Part shown: positions 38,830-49,037 of the stretch, one piece after another
How the letters are laid out: each line of letters opens with the position of its first letter
Position numbering within the stretch: position 1 is the stretch's first letter
Assembly: GCF_900103255.1 (NCBI RefSeq)
Contig: NZ_FMWS01000042.1
Coordinates: 1 to 64,000 of the forward strand
Length of the DNA stretch: 64,000 nt
Source of the DNA: Gilliamella bombi
Lineage (GTDB): Bacteria; Pseudomonadota; Gammaproteobacteria; Enterobacterales; Orbaceae
Direction of reading: 5' to 3'
Notes under the pieces: model-generated
The model's input: the letters and a program-made list of their open reading frames with translations, nothing else
Databases searched by the model: none
Told to the model about the DNA's origin: nothing
Program-made: the position numbers and the translations under genes

Positions 38830-40107
38830 TTAATGCTCAATTTCAGTTAACACATCCGATACAGTATGAAATGAGCCACATACCACGATGATATCATCTT
38901 CTTTAGCATCTTGCATTGCCTTTTGATAGGCTTTAGATACAGTATCAAATGCTGATACATTAAACTCACCTTCATTAAATAAGTGCTGTTTTAATACTTC
39001 AGCACTACAACCTCGTTCACCATAAAGTGAAGCACAATACCATCTATCACCTTTTAAGATGGATAAGGTACTTTTAATATCTTTATCCTTAAGCATACCA
39101 ACAACAAATCTAACTTTGCCTACTTGCAAATATTCTGCTTTTAGTTTTTCTAATTGTTGTGTTAAATAAGCTGCTGCATGTGGGTTATGTGCTACATCAA
39201 GAATAACCAGTGGCGATGTTTGAATAATTTGAAAACGCCCGATTAAATTTGATTTTGCCAATCCTTTAGTTATTTCATCTTGTGTTATTTTAAGTGATGA
39301 ATAACTTATAGCTGCAATTGCAGTTGCTGCATTAGCTAAAGGAACATTGGCAATAGGTAAATTTTTATACTGTCTTATTGCCGATTCAAATGACCATAAA
39401 TCTTTATTAAGTTGTTGGTAACGCCAATCACAATTTACCCTATAAATAGAGCAATTCACAGATTTAGCCACATTTAAAATAGATGCTGGTACATCTGGCT
39501 CACCAACAATAGCAATACTTTTAGGTTTAAAAATGCCTGCTTTTTCACGTCCGATACTTTCACGGGTATCACCTAAATAATCAACATGATCAATACCAAT
39601 AGTTGTAATAACTGCCACATCAGCATCAACGATATTAGTTGCATCAAGTCGCCCACCAAGACCAACTTCTAATATAACTACATCTAATTTTGCTTGTTTA
39701 AATTGATAAAGTGCAGCAAGTGTTGCATATTCAAAATAGGTAAGCGATATATCACCTCTGGCTTGTTCTATTTCTACAAAGGCTTTTACGGTTTGTTGTT
39801 CACTTGATTCTTGATTATTAATACGTACCCGTTCAGTAAAACGTAATAAATGGGGAGAGCTATAAACACCAACTTTTAAATTCGCTTCAAGTAATATCAT
39901 TTCAAGCGTTCGACAAGTTGTTCCTTTGCCATTAGTGCCAGCAACGGTAAAAATATAAGGCGCTGGTTGTAATAAATCTAGGCGCTGAGCTACAGCTTTT
40001 ACTCGTTCTAAACCTAAGTCAATAGTTATAGGATGTAGTTGTTCTAAATAATAAAGCCATGTCTTTAGATCTGACATGGCATTCAGTTGGTTATTTGTCA
40101 TACTCAA
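38830..40107 (-). CDS. folC: folylpolyglutamate / dihydrofolate synthase
   Basis: Adds glutamates to folates and makes dihydrofolate from dihydropteroate. 425 aa, Mur-ligase fold: GTNGKGTTCRTLE P-loop, YSSPHLLRFTERVRIN, VILEVGLGGRLDATN, DHVDYLG, and LDVAHNPHAA in the C-terminal domain. Immediately follows accD, as in E. coli. Confidence 0.97.
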   Translation of the reverse strand: MSMTNNQLNAMSDLKTWLYYLEQLHPITIDLGLERVKAVAQRLDLLQPAPYIFTVAGTNGKGTTCRTLEMILLEANLKVGVYSSPHLLRFTERVRINNQESSEQQTVKAFVEIEQARGDISLTYFEYATLAALYQFKQAKLDVVILEVGLGGRLDATNIVDADVAVITTIGIDHVDYLGDTRESIGREKAGIFKPKSIAIVGEPDVPASILNVAKSVNCSIYRVNCDWRYQQLNKDLWSFESAIRQYKNLPIANVPLANAATAIAAISYSSLKITQDEITKGLAKSNLIGRFQIIQTSPLVILDVAHNPHAAAYLTQQLEKLKAEYLQVGKVRFVVGMLKDKDIKSTLSILKGDRWYCASLYGERGCSAEVLKQHLFNEGEFNVSAFDTVSKAYQKAMQDAKEDDIIVVCGSFHTVSDVLTEIEH

Positions 40108-40998
40108 TTAAGCTGTCTCGTTAAGAGTAACTTCATTAAACGGATCAGGTAGTTTCATTAATTTTGTTACTAAACTGGCAATTTTAGAACGCATATCTTT
40201 GCGATGAATGATCATATCAATTGCCCCTTTTTCAAGTAAAAATTCACTACGTTGAAACCCTTCTGGCAGTGTTTCACGAACAGTTTGTTGAATCACTCGT
40301 GGACCAGCAAAACCAATTAATGCTTTAGGTTCAGCAATATTAATGTCACCCAACATTGCCAGACTTGCCGATACACCTCCCATGGTAGGGTCGGTCATTA
40401 CTGAAATATATGGTAAACCTTCATCTTGCATTTTAGCAAGAATAGCGCTCGTCTTTGCCATTTGCATTAATGAAAATAGCGCCTCTTGCATTCGTGCACC
40501 ACCACTTGTTGAAAAGCAAATTAAAGGGCATTTATCCTCAATGGCCTGCTCTGCGGCGCGAGTGAATAATGCACCAACAACAGAAGACATTGAACCACCA
40601 ATGAAGGCAAATTCAAAACAAGCAACAACTACTGGTACGCTAAGCAATGTTCCCTTCATGACAACCATTGCTTCTTTTTCGTGAGTTTCTTTTTGAGCTG
40701 CTGTTAATCGATCTTTATATTTTTTAGTATCTTTAAATTTTAAGATATCTTTAGGCATAAGATCTGCACCAATTTCGATATCCGAACCTTCGTCTAAAAA
40801 ACGATATAAACGCACTCGGGCAGGGATATGCATATGGTGATCACATTTTGGACAGACCTCTAAATTAAGATCGAGTTCAGCTTGATAAATGACTTGATCA
40901 CAGTTAGAGCATTTTGTCCAAACGCCACCAGGAATATTCGCCTTTTTATGATCTGACGATATATTATTTTTACTAAGAATTTTTTCAATCCAGCTCAT
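40108..40998 (-). CDS. accD: acetyl-CoA carboxylase carboxyltransferase beta
   Basis: Beta subunit of the carboxyltransferase that makes malonyl-CoA. The ATG at 40998 (MSWIEKILS, 296 aa) has GAGAGA upstream and matches the family N terminus; an upstream in-frame extension of 20 codons is rejected. Zinc finger of CxxC pairs (CSNC, CPKC) at about residues 29-51 and the crotonase-like core [14 protein letters not shown]-type region are intact. Confidence 0.97.
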   Translation of the reverse strand: MSWIEKILSKNNISSDHKKANIPGGVWTKCSNCDQVIYQAELDLNLEVCPKCDHHMHIPARVRLYRFLDEGSDIEIGADLMPKDILKFKDTKKYKDRLTAAQKETHEKEAMVVMKGTLLSVPVVVACFEFAFIGGSMSSVVGALFTRAAEQAIEDKCPLICFSTSGGARMQEALFSLMQMAKTSAILAKMQDEGLPYISVMTDPTMGGVSASLAMLGDINIAEPKALIGFAGPRVIQQTVRETLPEGFQRSEFLLEKGAIDMIIHRKDMRSKIASLVTKLMKLPDPFNEVTLNETA

Positions 40999-41306
40999 TA
41001 TGATTCTCTCATTCTGGCACTTTTTACAAATTTGAAGGTATTGTACAATACTTTGCACTAATTCTTAATAGCTGTTTTTATTTTTATGTTATTTTGCAAA
41101 TAACCTTATAAAATAAAAAAATATTTTGATAAAGATTTAGAAATAAAATCTGCTTAAAATCGAATTTAAAATAGCTAACACTCAACAGATAACTAATCTA
41201 CTGAAATATCATTTTGTTTAAAAATATAATTAATATGATCTTAAAAAATTATTGGTATATAATTGGTAAAAGTTTATTTTCCATTTTTTGAAATAAGGGG
41301 TTATAG

Positions 41307-41627
41307 ATGGACAAGGAAAAAACAACCGCACCATCGTTTCAAGATGTATTAGAATACATTCGTTTATCACGCCGTTTGAATAAATTAAAACGTGAAATAT
41401 CAGATAACGAGAAGAAAATTCGTGACAACCAAAAAAGAGTACTGCTACTTGAAAACTTGAGCGAATATATTAAACCAGATATGACTTATGAAGAGCTTCA
41501 AGCAATTATTGCGAACATGAAAAGCGATTACGATGATCGTGTTGATGATTACATTATTAAAAATGCTGAAATTTCAAAAGAACGTCGAGAGATCAGTAAA
41601 AAAATGCGTAGTTATCGTTCTAATTAA
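41307..41627 (+). CDS. tmaR: PTS regulator TmaR (YeeX)
   Basis: Small coiled-coil protein that in E. coli places PTS enzyme I at the cell pole and controls sugar uptake. 106 aa. [32 protein letters not shown] and [19 protein letters not shown] match E. coli YeeX closely. GGGGTT 5-9 nt before the ATG may serve as ribosome site. The 248-bp divergent region with accD carries a TATAAT at 41258-41263 that could be its -10. Confidence 0.93.
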   Translation: MDKEKTTAPSFQDVLEYIRLSRRLNKLKREISDNEKKIRDNQKRVLLLENLSEYIKPDMTYEELQAIIANMKSDYDDRVDDYIIKNAEISKERREISKKMRSYRSN

Positions 41628-41642
41628 AATCTATTGTGCTGT

Positions 41643-41675
41643 AATTAGCGTCCATTTTTATTGTGGGCGCTAATT
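41643..41675. terminator. bidirectional terminator tmaR/yciH
   Basis: Twelve-bp inverted repeat AATTAGCGTCCA (41643-41654) and TGGGCGCTAATT (41664-41675) with a single G-T type mismatch, between convergent stops. Confidence 0.8.
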
Positions 41676-41687
41676 TTATAAACTAAA

Positions 41688-42008
41688 TCAGCCACCTGCT
41701 AGCTTTACTTTAAATCCTTTATCTTCTAGCAATGACTTTAATAAATCACGTTTATCACCTTGTATTTCAATAACACCATCTTTAACTGCTCCCCCACAAC
41801 CACAACGTTTTTTTAATTCTGCTGCTAACTGTAATAATTGAGTATGATCGATATCAAATCCAGTAATAACACAAACACCTTTACCTTTACGGCCTGATGT
41901 TTGTCGTTGAATTCGAATAATACCATCTCCCTTAGGGCGTGAGATAAGTGTTTGGGTCGGTTTAATTCGACCTTTATCGGTCGAGTAAACAAGTGAATTA
42001 TCAGACAT
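41688..42008 (-). CDS. yciH: SUI1/eIF1-like translation factor YciH
   Basis: 106-aa member of the SUI1 family, thought to influence initiation fidelity. Core IRIQRQTSGRKGKGVCVITGFD and LKKRCGCGGAVKDGVIEIQGD (each part of a longer stretch) are typical. Lies 10 nt after pyrF, as in E. coli, so co-transcribed. Confidence 0.94.
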   Translation of the reverse strand: MSDNSLVYSTDKGRIKPTQTLISRPKGDGIIRIQRQTSGRKGKGVCVITGFDIDHTQLLQLAAELKKRCGCGGAVKDGVIEIQGDKRDLLKSLLEDKGFKVKLAGG

Positions 42009-42018
42009 AATAATATTA

Positions 42019-42723
42019 TTAACTCTTACTTGTATCTAGTGTTGCTAAAATTGTTTGTAAAGCTTTAGCAGGATCTTCTGCTTGGGTAATTGGGCGTCCA
42101 ATGACTAAATAATCAGAACCTGCAGCTTGAGCTCGCTGAGGCGTCATAATACGCCTTTGGTCATCAGAATTAGTACCCACTGGTCTAATACCTGGTGTCA
42201 CCAATTTAAAATCACTGCCCAAACGGGTTTTAAAACTTTGTACTTCTTTCGCTGAACATACTACACCATCAAGCCCGCAGTTTTTAGCAAGTATTGCTAA
42301 TCTGGTTGCTTGCTCTAAAGGTGATACGTTAATACCAATTTCTTGTAGATCTGCTAACTCCATGCTAGTTAATACTGTTACTGCAATCAAAATAGGGGCA
42401 TCTTTACCATATGAATAAAGCGCATCTTTAGCAGCTGTCATCATGCGTGAACCACCGCTAGCATGAACATTGGTCATCCACACACCAAGGTCAGCAGTTG
42501 CAGCAATTGCTTTTGCGACAGTATTTGGAATATCATGGAATTTAAGATCTAAAAAAACATCAAAACCTTTTTTCATAATTTGCTTGATAAAGTCAGGTCC
42601 TGCATGTGTAAAAAGCTCTTTACCAATTTTAATGCGACAATCTTTGGGATCTACACGATCAATAAAATTCCATGCTGATTTAACATCTGGAAAATCAACT
42701 GCAACAATAATTGGTGATGCCAT
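42019..42723 (-). CDS. pyrF: orotidine 5'-phosphate decarboxylase
   Basis: Last step of UMP synthesis. 234 aa TIM barrel with the catalytic [10 protein letters not shown] motif and VTPGIRP phosphate-binding loop. 29 nt downstream of the Ape-like gene in the same direction. Confidence 0.97.
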   Translation of the reverse strand: MASPIIVAVDFPDVKSAWNFIDRVDPKDCRIKIGKELFTHAGPDFIKQIMKKGFDVFLDLKFHDIPNTVAKAIAATADLGVWMTNVHASGGSRMMTAAKDALYSYGKDAPILIAVTVLTSMELADLQEIGINVSPLEQATRLAILAKNCGLDGVVCSAKEVQSFKTRLGSDFKLVTPGIRPVGTNSDDQRRIMTPQRAQAAGSDYLVIGRPITQAEDPAKALQTILATLDTSKS

Positions 42724-42752
42724 AACTCATTTATTCCTTCTAATCAAAATTC

Positions 42753-43928
42753 TTAGCTATTCTTTCTAACAAATTCATTCAAATCAGCATAAAAAATACG
42801 AGCGCTTTCTTTATAACCTCGTAAAGTTTGATGCACTAAATCTGGGCGTGCTAACCCCCGTTTTCGCCACTGCTTAATAGAATACTTTCCCCCCATTGCC
42901 ACTTGCCAATCCCAAAATAATGTTTTTTCAGATTTAGCAACTTGTTTTTGAATATCCATTATCTTTGCAAAGGACTTAGGCATATTTGTTTCATTTGCCA
43001 TAGTATCAGGCGGTGTCATTATCAAGATCGTAGCATTGGGTAATGTTTTACGAATCAGTCTAATATTATTCACTAAATTTTTTCGATATTGATTAGCATC
43101 TAATGCTCCATCAAAACTTTCATTTGTCCCGTATTCTAAAATAATTAAATCACTTTGTGATATAGACAGTTCTTTAAACCAATCTTTCCCCCACTTTTGC
43201 CAAATTGTCTGTTTAGCTCCATTAGTGGCAATAGATGAAACAATAACACCTGGTTGTTGATAACGAGTCAACCAAATTCCACCAAGCTCTATATCTTTTT
43301 GACCTTTTATAACCAATGGCATTTTAGAAACAACCGAAGCTGTTTGCCAAGTATTTGATTTTGGAGTATTGCTTAAATTAATTTTATGATTATTAGCATC
43401 ATAAAGCGCTAATGAATTTGTGTTATTTTTAAGTGTTTTAAAGGTTAACTTAACTTGCCAATCTTTATTATTAGAGCCTCTTGGTGTAATTCGGATAGTG
43501 GCTAAATCTTTATTTGGTTTAGCAATAAAACCACCCATAGGAAAATCTAAGTTACTTAAAGTTCGGCTACTTAGCACATTCCAATTTTTAGAACTCCACG
43601 TAACAGCTGCATGGCTTTGTCCTTTTATAGCTACAGGCGTTATCCAGCCAATACCAGCATTACCATACTTTTGTTGCATTAATGTTCTTAACTCACCAGT
43701 AAAAAAATCAGCGGCTGAATGCGAATCACCAAATTGAGTAATATTGACCACTTGATCCGTTTTTTTATTATCCTCTAACGATTTTAAACGCATTGCAAAT
43801 TGTTTAGCATTAGGATCACCAAAATCAACAATAGTAGATACCGTGGTGGTTTTACTTTCAGCTACACTACAACCAACGGTAATTGTTACTGCAATTACGG
43901 TTATAATATACTTTAAAGATTTAATCAT
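42753..43928 (-). CDS. SGNH-family lipoprotein esterase, Ape-like
   Basis: 391 aa. Lipobox TVGC near residue 20 predicts a lipoprotein. SGNH hydrolase fold: GDSHSAADF (nucleophile Ser), central carbohydrate-binding jelly-roll region, YGTNESFDG (block III), and ARPDLVHQT near the C terminus (Asp and His of the triad). This order and the DxxH resemble Ape1, the peptidoglycan O-acetylesterase of Neisseria and Campylobacter. Its start overlaps the upstream PatB-like gene by 8 nt. Esterase on another acetylated surface glycan is the main alternative. Confidence 0.72.
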   Translation of the reverse strand: MIKSLKYIITVIAVTITVGCSVAESKTTTVSTIVDFGDPNAKQFAMRLKSLEDNKKTDQVVNITQFGDSHSAADFFTGELRTLMQQKYGNAGIGWITPVAIKGQSHAAVTWSSKNWNVLSSRTLSNLDFPMGGFIAKPNKDLATIRITPRGSNNKDWQVKLTFKTLKNNTNSLALYDANNHKINLSNTPKSNTWQTASVVSKMPLVIKGQKDIELGGIWLTRYQQPGVIVSSIATNGAKQTIWQKWGKDWFKELSISQSDLIILEYGTNESFDGALDANQYRKNLVNNIRLIRKTLPNATILIMTPPDTMANETNMPKSFAKIMDIQKQVAKSEKTLFWDWQVAMGGKYSIKQWRKRGLARPDLVHQTLRGYKESARIFYADLNEFVRKNS

Positions 43929-45219
43929 TAAAGGTATCCTCTAATTCTTTATAAATTATTTGTTCCATAATCGCTTTTGCCAAAATTTTTTGACCAGTTG
44001 GTGTGAAATGAACCCCATCATCAACTCTTACTTTAATTTTGGCTTTATCGGTTTCTATGAAATTACTGAACTTTTCGTATGTGCAACCCAATAATTCGTT
44101 TGTTGTTAAGAAATGTTGTTGAGTTTTTTCTATTTCAGATTTATATAAATTATTTAGATAAACCATTCCATTATTTAATTTGTGTTTACGCATACAAGGC
44201 GCAGCAAGCCAAAGTACTTGAACATCATTTTCTATAGCACTATTTAAAATAGATGCAATACGCAAACGGTAGTGCTCTTCCCATAATTCAGATTTAAATT
44301 TAGCGTATTTGGCATAACCTTTAACAGGAAAATCCCAAGGATCATTAGCACCAAGAAAAACAACCAATAATTTTATTGAAGGATCAGCAATTAAATTATC
44401 ATTAATTGTTTTTGGCCAATCGAAGGCACTTGGATAAGCAAGTCCTGTACTTTGTTTGCTCAAATCAATACTTTCTATTTTATACTGCTTAAACAACATT
44501 TTTTTTACATATGGTGCAACGCCTTGCATTAAAGAGTCACCTGCAAAAAATACCTTATCATTACTTGTTAGAACAATCGGTAGTGGTTCATGGATTGATT
44601 CAATATCCTTATGAACTTCATCATTCCTATCTTGAAGTACAGATACTATTTCTTGCTTATTTTGATTAGTAGTATCAGAATATATCTCTAAATTGTAATC
44701 CGCACCAGTATCTTCACTTTTTAGATTTTTGTCTGTAACTACTTCTTCGATTTTTTTATTTTGTTTTATCTCATCAAACTCATCCGTTGCTAACTTGGAT
44801 GTTTTATTTTCAGTAACGGGTAAAGCAACATCAATCGGTTGAGTAAGTGAAGTTGATGCTTGTGTGATTATATGTTCTTGATCATTTTGCTCATCAATGT
44901 AGTTTTTTTCAATATCTTGTGGTGAAATTTCTTGGGAAGCAATCGTATTACCATCAAATAAATCAGTATGGTATGCTTGCTGGCAATAAATCAATATAGA
45001 TTTATAATAAATCGCAATTAATGCAATAGCAGTAACAGACATTATAACTAATATATAACGAGCTGATAAAGGGCTGCCAGTAAAAACGAGAGGTGTGTTT
45101 GTTTTTTTGTGAAGATTTTTTTTAATTACACTTTTATTCAGCGATTTATGACGTTGCCGTTTCAAACTAGATTTTGGTTTTTTATTATTTTTTGAGAACG
45201 ATTTTTTATATATCATCAT
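43921..45219 (-). CDS. SGNH/DUF459 O-acetyltransferase, PatB-like
   Basis: About 432 aa from the ATG at 45219. A TTG start 20 codons further up would run into the MBOAT gene and is rejected. Basic N terminus, one transmembrane helix near residues 55-75 (LVIMSVTAIALIAIYY), a long acidic linker, then a periplasmic SGNH domain with FAGDSLMQGVAPYVKKML (nucleophile Ser), FLGANDPW and DGVHFTPTG (Asp/His). This matches the DUF459/PatB type that moves acetyl from an MBOAT protein to MurNAc. No clear ribosome site is visible, which fits coupling to the MBOAT gene 16 nt upstream. Confidence 0.72.
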   Translation of the reverse strand: MMIYKKSFSKNNKKPKSSLKRQRHKSLNKSVIKKNLHKKTNTPLVFTGSPLSARYILVIMSVTAIALIAIYYKSILIYCQQAYHTDLFDGNTIASQEISPQDIEKNYIDEQNDQEHIITQASTSLTQPIDVALPVTENKTSKLATDEFDEIKQNKKIEEVVTDKNLKSEDTGADYNLEIYSDTTNQNKQEIVSVLQDRNDEVHKDIESIHEPLPIVLTSNDKVFFAGDSLMQGVAPYVKKMLFKQYKIESIDLSKQSTGLAYPSAFDWPKTINDNLIADPSIKLLVVFLGANDPWDFPVKGYAKYAKFKSELWEEHYRLRIASILNSAIENDVQVLWLAAPCMRKHKLNNGMVYLNNLYKSEIEKTQQHFLTTNELLGCTYEKFSNFIETDKAKIKVRVDDGVHFTPTGQKILAKAIMEQIIYKELEDTFND

Positions 45220-45235
45220 AATTAAATTAATATAA

Positions 45236-46636
45236 TTAAAAATTAGCGTAAATAAAGTTTGGCATACCTGATGGTGCAATATAAATAACCAACCACAGAA
45301 TTAAAATAAAAATCAATGGTAAATATAAATGCGGTATTTTGGTTAACTGCATAATAAACCAATCAGTAAAAGTTTTACACATCGGGTAGGCAAAGTAAAT
45401 GAAACAAATCACTAAAAATGCCCCTGCATGATGTGGTTCTATCAAGAAGTTATGCATTAATGCTGTCATATAATCTACTGAATCAGGTAAACTGTCACTA
45501 TTAAAAAATAACCATGTGAAACAGACATAATGCCATGTTAATAACCGTGCTATCCATGGTGAACGTGTAGCTATCCAATCTTGCCCAAAATAACGATCGC
45601 CAATGTTGAGTGCCACAATACCAATGCCGTGACATGCCCCCCAAATAATAAAATTAATGCCAGCGCCATGCCATAATCCAGATAGTAACATTGCCAACAT
45701 GACATTGATTTGAGTCCGAATAAAACCTCGACGACTTCCTCCTAAAGGAATATAAATATAATCGCGAATCCAACGAGATAAGCTAATATGCCAACGTGCC
45801 CAAAAATCTCTCAAATTTAATGCTAAATAAGGGAAATTAAAGTTAATTGGTAAACGAAATCCTAGCAATAAGGCAATACCTGTAACTAAATCAGTATACC
45901 CTGAAAAATTTAAATAAATTTGCATTGCATAAGAATAAAGACCTACTAGTAAATCAATTACACTAAATTCTAACGGGTTAGCAAATATTGGTTTAACCCA
46001 ATATTCATTGATTAAACCACCTAAACAGTAAACCTTAATTACGGCCAAGATAAGCAACGTAAATGCACGAAATGGCTCTAAAATTTTACGAGGCTGACTG
46101 ATGCTAATTTGAGGTAAAAATTCTTTAGCTCGGTTAATAGGACCGGCAATAATACTTGGAAAAAAAGACAAAAATAAGGCAAAATCCCAAAAGTTAGCGA
46201 CGGGTAACTCTTTCTTTTTTACCGAAACTAAATAACTTACCGAATGGAAAGTATAAAATGAGATGCCTATTGGAATTAGTACGGTTATAACAGGTAGTAA
46301 AACTGGTAAATTTAATAAATTAAGTAGATCCTGCAACTCATAACGAAAAAAATCAAAATATTTAAACAACGCCAGATTAATTATTGATAAGCATAATCCT
46401 AAAATTAACCATCGTTTTGAGTGACGCTCAGATGTAGCAATCAGTACTGAGAACAAATAGATTGCACATGTATAAATAAAAAGAATAAGCGAAAATTGCC
46501 AGCTATAACTGCCAACAATAAGATAACTTGCTACTAAAAGTAGAATATTTTGTATTTTGGGTGATAAGTGACATCCCCAATACAAGGCAAAGAAAGCGAT
46601 AAAGAGTAAACCAAACTCTATAGATAAATAACTCAC
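45236..46636 (-). CDS. MBOAT O-acyltransferase, PatA-like
   Basis: 466 aa, about eleven transmembrane helices. MBOAT signature FWARWHISLSRWIRDYIY, then PLGGSRRG, and the invariant His in LSGLWHGAGINFIIWG. Homologs (AlgI, DltB, PatA) move acyl groups across the membrane for export to surface polymers. Followed by two SGNH genes in the same direction, the layout of patA-patB-ape. Start of the run; a 70-bp gap separates it from the minus-strand holB stop. Confidence 0.88.
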   Translation of the reverse strand: MSYLSIEFGLLFIAFFALYWGCHLSPKIQNILLLVASYLIVGSYSWQFSLILFIYTCAIYLFSVLIATSERHSKRWLILGLCLSIINLALFKYFDFFRYELQDLLNLLNLPVLLPVITVLIPIGISFYTFHSVSYLVSVKKKELPVANFWDFALFLSFFPSIIAGPINRAKEFLPQISISQPRKILEPFRAFTLLILAVIKVYCLGGLINEYWVKPIFANPLEFSVIDLLVGLYSYAMQIYLNFSGYTDLVTGIALLLGFRLPINFNFPYLALNLRDFWARWHISLSRWIRDYIYIPLGGSRRGFIRTQINVMLAMLLSGLWHGAGINFIIWGACHGIGIVALNIGDRYFGQDWIATRSPWIARLLTWHYVCFTWLFFNSDSLPDSVDYMTALMHNFLIEPHHAGAFLVICFIYFAYPMCKTFTDWFIMQLTKIPHLYLPLIFILILWLVIYIAPSGMPNFIYANF

Positions 46637-46712
46637 TGCAATCCTTATTACTTAACAGTATACTTTACTGAAAATTTTTGACTAAACCCTTTATAAAATA
46701 CTTTACTTTTTG

Positions 46713-47696
46713 CTAGCTAATCAATTCGGATTGAGCAAGTACATTATAAACAATCAATTCTTTATTCAATCCAGTAACAGTTAATAACTGATTTCTTGCC
46801 TGCAACCATAAATTATAGAGCTCAGAAATTTTTTCATTGCTTTTAGTGGCGAGCAGTCGAACCAATGGGACTTGATCACGATTAACAATAAAACGCCCCA
46901 CTTTTTGCTTCGCTTTAAGCGCATCACTTAATAAAGCACAAAACCAAATAACTCTTTCAATAAATTCTTCATGATCAAAGGTTTTAGCTAGTTGCCAATA
47001 ATTGTTTTGTGGTACAACTTCTAACAAATGATCACAAAATGCTTTTCGTTGTTGCCACTTTTCAGGTACCAATAGTGCAAGTGCTTTTAGAGGTGCATTT
47101 TCGCTCAATAATAATGCTGAAGCAAGCTCATTATCGCTGTATTGCTGATTGCGTTGACTTTTTAACCATTCAATGGATTGTTCCAATTTAGGAATAGGTA
47201 AAAAATAAGAAAAACAGCGACTGTGAATTGTTGGAAGCAATTTGCTGTTATGTTCATCACTTAAAATAAAATATGTGTTTTCTGGTGGTTCTTCTAACGT
47301 TTTTAACAATGCATTGGCGGCAGCTTCGGTCATTAAAGCTGCGTTTTTTATCCAAATAACTTTATTTCCACCTTGCTGAGATTTTTCGTAAACTTTGTTT
47401 GATATTTTACGGATTTGATCAATACCTATTGACTGTTTAGATTGTTCATTGGTTATTACATAATAATCAGGGTGATGGTGAGACAAAAATAATTGGCAAC
47501 TATGGCAGTTTAAGCACGGCTCCAATTGCTGTGAAGATTGGCATAATAAACGGCTTGCAATCTTTGAAACAAACTCATCTTCACCACTACCTTGGACATA
47601 ATTAATTAATAAAGCATGATGAGCCCGTTTGTGCATAATTCCAGAAGCTAATTGCTGATACGGCAAAGAAAGCCAAGGATAGTCATTTAAGATCAT
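46713..47696 (-). CDS. holB: DNA polymerase III delta' subunit
   Basis: Clamp-loader subunit. 327 aa. AAA-like N-terminal domain with a relaxed P-loop (VQGSGEDEF), zinc finger CLNCHSC plus an upstream Cys, HPDYY, sensor motif [14 protein letters not shown] and the SRC motif HSRCF. The start overlaps the tmk stop by 4 nt, as in tmk-holB of E. coli. Confidence 0.96.
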   Translation of the reverse strand: MILNDYPWLSLPYQQLASGIMHKRAHHALLINYVQGSGEDEFVSKIASRLLCQSSQQLEPCLNCHSCQLFLSHHHPDYYVITNEQSKQSIGIDQIRKISNKVYEKSQQGGNKVIWIKNAALMTEAAANALLKTLEEPPENTYFILSDEHNSKLLPTIHSRCFSYFLPIPKLEQSIEWLKSQRNQQYSDNELASALLLSENAPLKALALLVPEKWQQRKAFCDHLLEVVPQNNYWQLAKTFDHEEFIERVIWFCALLSDALKAKQKVGRFIVNRDQVPLVRLLATKSNEKISELYNLWLQARNQLLTVTGLNKELIVYNVLAQSELIS

Positions 47697-48334
47697 TCAA
47701 TATCAACCTGTTTAGTTAACCATGCAGTTAAAATTTGTTCAATTTGCCCATTCACATTGTCGATTGATTTTCCTGCATCAACTGTAATGATGGTTTTATC
47801 TTGTTTAGCAAGTTCTAAATAACTTTGACGAGTTCGTTCAAAAAACGGCAATGACTGTTGCTCGATGCGATCGAGTTTACCTCGAGATCTTGCTCGCATT
47901 AATCCTATTTGAGGATCAATATCCAAATATAAAGTAAGATCAGGTTTAAAATCACCTAACACTTGTTTTTTCAATGTCATCATAAAAACTTTATCTAACT
48001 GGCGCCCACCTCCTTGATAAGCTTGCGTTGATAAGTCATGACGATCACCAATAACCCATCTACCTGCATGAAGTGCTGGTTTAATTACATTATCGATCAG
48101 CTGAATACGTGCGGCATATAACATCAATAATTCGGCTTTATCAGTCAAAAGCTCATTATCTAAACCATTTTTAATAATATTGCGTAATGCCTCAGCAATC
48201 GCTGTTCCACCTGGCTCTCGAGTAAACTGCAAATCGCCAATATTGTGTCGATTTAAAATACGAGAAACGATATCAATAGCGGTGGTCTTACCTGCCCCTT
48301 CAAGCCCTTCGACGACAATAAATTTGCCGGTCAT
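47693..48334 (-). CDS. tmk: thymidylate kinase
   Basis: Phosphorylates dTMP to dTDP. 213 aa: P-loop [14 protein letters not shown]-type motif [29 protein letters not shown] and lid [11 protein letters not shown]. mltG and pabC, usual upstream neighbours, are absent: a 700-bp non-coding stretch precedes it. Confidence 0.97.
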   Translation of the reverse strand: MTGKFIVVEGLEGAGKTTAIDIVSRILNRHNIGDLQFTREPGGTAIAEALRNIIKNGLDNELLTDKAELLMLYAARIQLIDNVIKPALHAGRWVIGDRHDLSTQAYQGGGRQLDKVFMMTLKKQVLGDFKPDLTLYLDIDPQIGLMRARSRGKLDRIEQQSLPFFERTRQSYLELAKQDKTIITVDAGKSIDNVNGQIEQILTAWLTKQVDIE

Positions 48335-48793
48335 ACTAAATTCCTAATCTATTTATAATAAGCTTGTGTTTAATATTGCGCTATTGTACGCTATTTTTAC
48401 TGATTATTTTAGTTTGAATTATTAATACTTTTTTCAATTTTACAATTAATACCTTCATTATTAAATTTTATCAATGGCAACTAAACTTCTACCAGCTAGT
48501 GAAATACAAGGGAGATAAATAAGATATATATTTAATTGTAGGAATTATTTGCGCTTTTTGTGGCTATTTGACAATAGTCTTACTGGATATAAAACACTAA
48601 AACAAGCAACAAATTTTAACCTAAGTTGTAAACTAACTATAAGGTATTTACATAACTATTCACTTTTGGGGTTATATTTTGTAAAAAATATTCAGGATTT
48701 TATACTGTTTTATGATTAATTGAAAATTCACAGTATTTCATTTGTTAGATTTTGTAATAGTCATCTTATCAATCAAAAATATACTAAACCAAC

Positions 48794-48976
48794 TTGCCTT
48801 CAAATGAATTAGAAGGCAAAAAACGTATATATCCTTTAATCAAGATACCATATAATAAGCAAATATTTAATAATTTGAAAGAGATAAAACCAGATTTTAA
48901 GCAACTGCCTATAAGTAGTTTAGAAGATTATTTTAATCGTGCAGTAAAACAACTCACGTTTTTCCTCAAATTATAA
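48794..48976 (+). CDS. possible 60-aa reading frame, perhaps a gene remnant
   Basis: Starts at a TTG (LPSNELEGKKRIYPLIK) with no ribosome site seen and ends FFLKL. Lys/Ile-rich with one possible helix (SSLEDYFNRAVKQLTFF). I recognise no family. It may be a 3' remnant of a lost gene or non-coding. Confidence 0.2.
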   Translation: MPSNELEGKKRIYPLIKIPYNKQIFNNLKEIKPDFKQLPISSLEDYFNRAVKQLTFFLKL

Positions 48977-48994
48977 ATTAGAGTGAGAAAGAAA

Positions 48995-49026
48995 TTATTA
49001 TCTGCCACAACAGTGGCAGATAATAA
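48995..49026 (-). terminator. terminator of sppA
   Basis: Perfect 14-bp stem TTATTATCTGCCAC (48995-49008) / complement 49013-49026 with loop AACA, 11 nt past the sppA stop. The stem is strong; the flanking T run on the minus strand is short (AATTTC). Confidence 0.8.
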
Positions 49027-49037
49027 GCAAAAGTATA

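Larger units (their letters stand above)
48335..49037. other. 703-bp largely non-coding gap
   Basis: Divergent side of tmk and 3' side of sppA. It holds a short plus-strand reading frame (48794-48976) and, at its right end, the sppA terminator (listed apart). No homology recognised in the rest; a fragment coding FAFCGYLTIVLLDIKH near 48550-48600 hints at an eroded membrane gene, without certainty. Confidence 0.4.

Noticed and set aside
45219-45279. Upstream TTG start of the PatB-like gene overlapping the MBOAT gene by 44 bp
   Set aside because: The extension is hydrophobic sequence from the MBOAT 3' end in another frame; the ATG at 45219 starts the typical basic N terminus.
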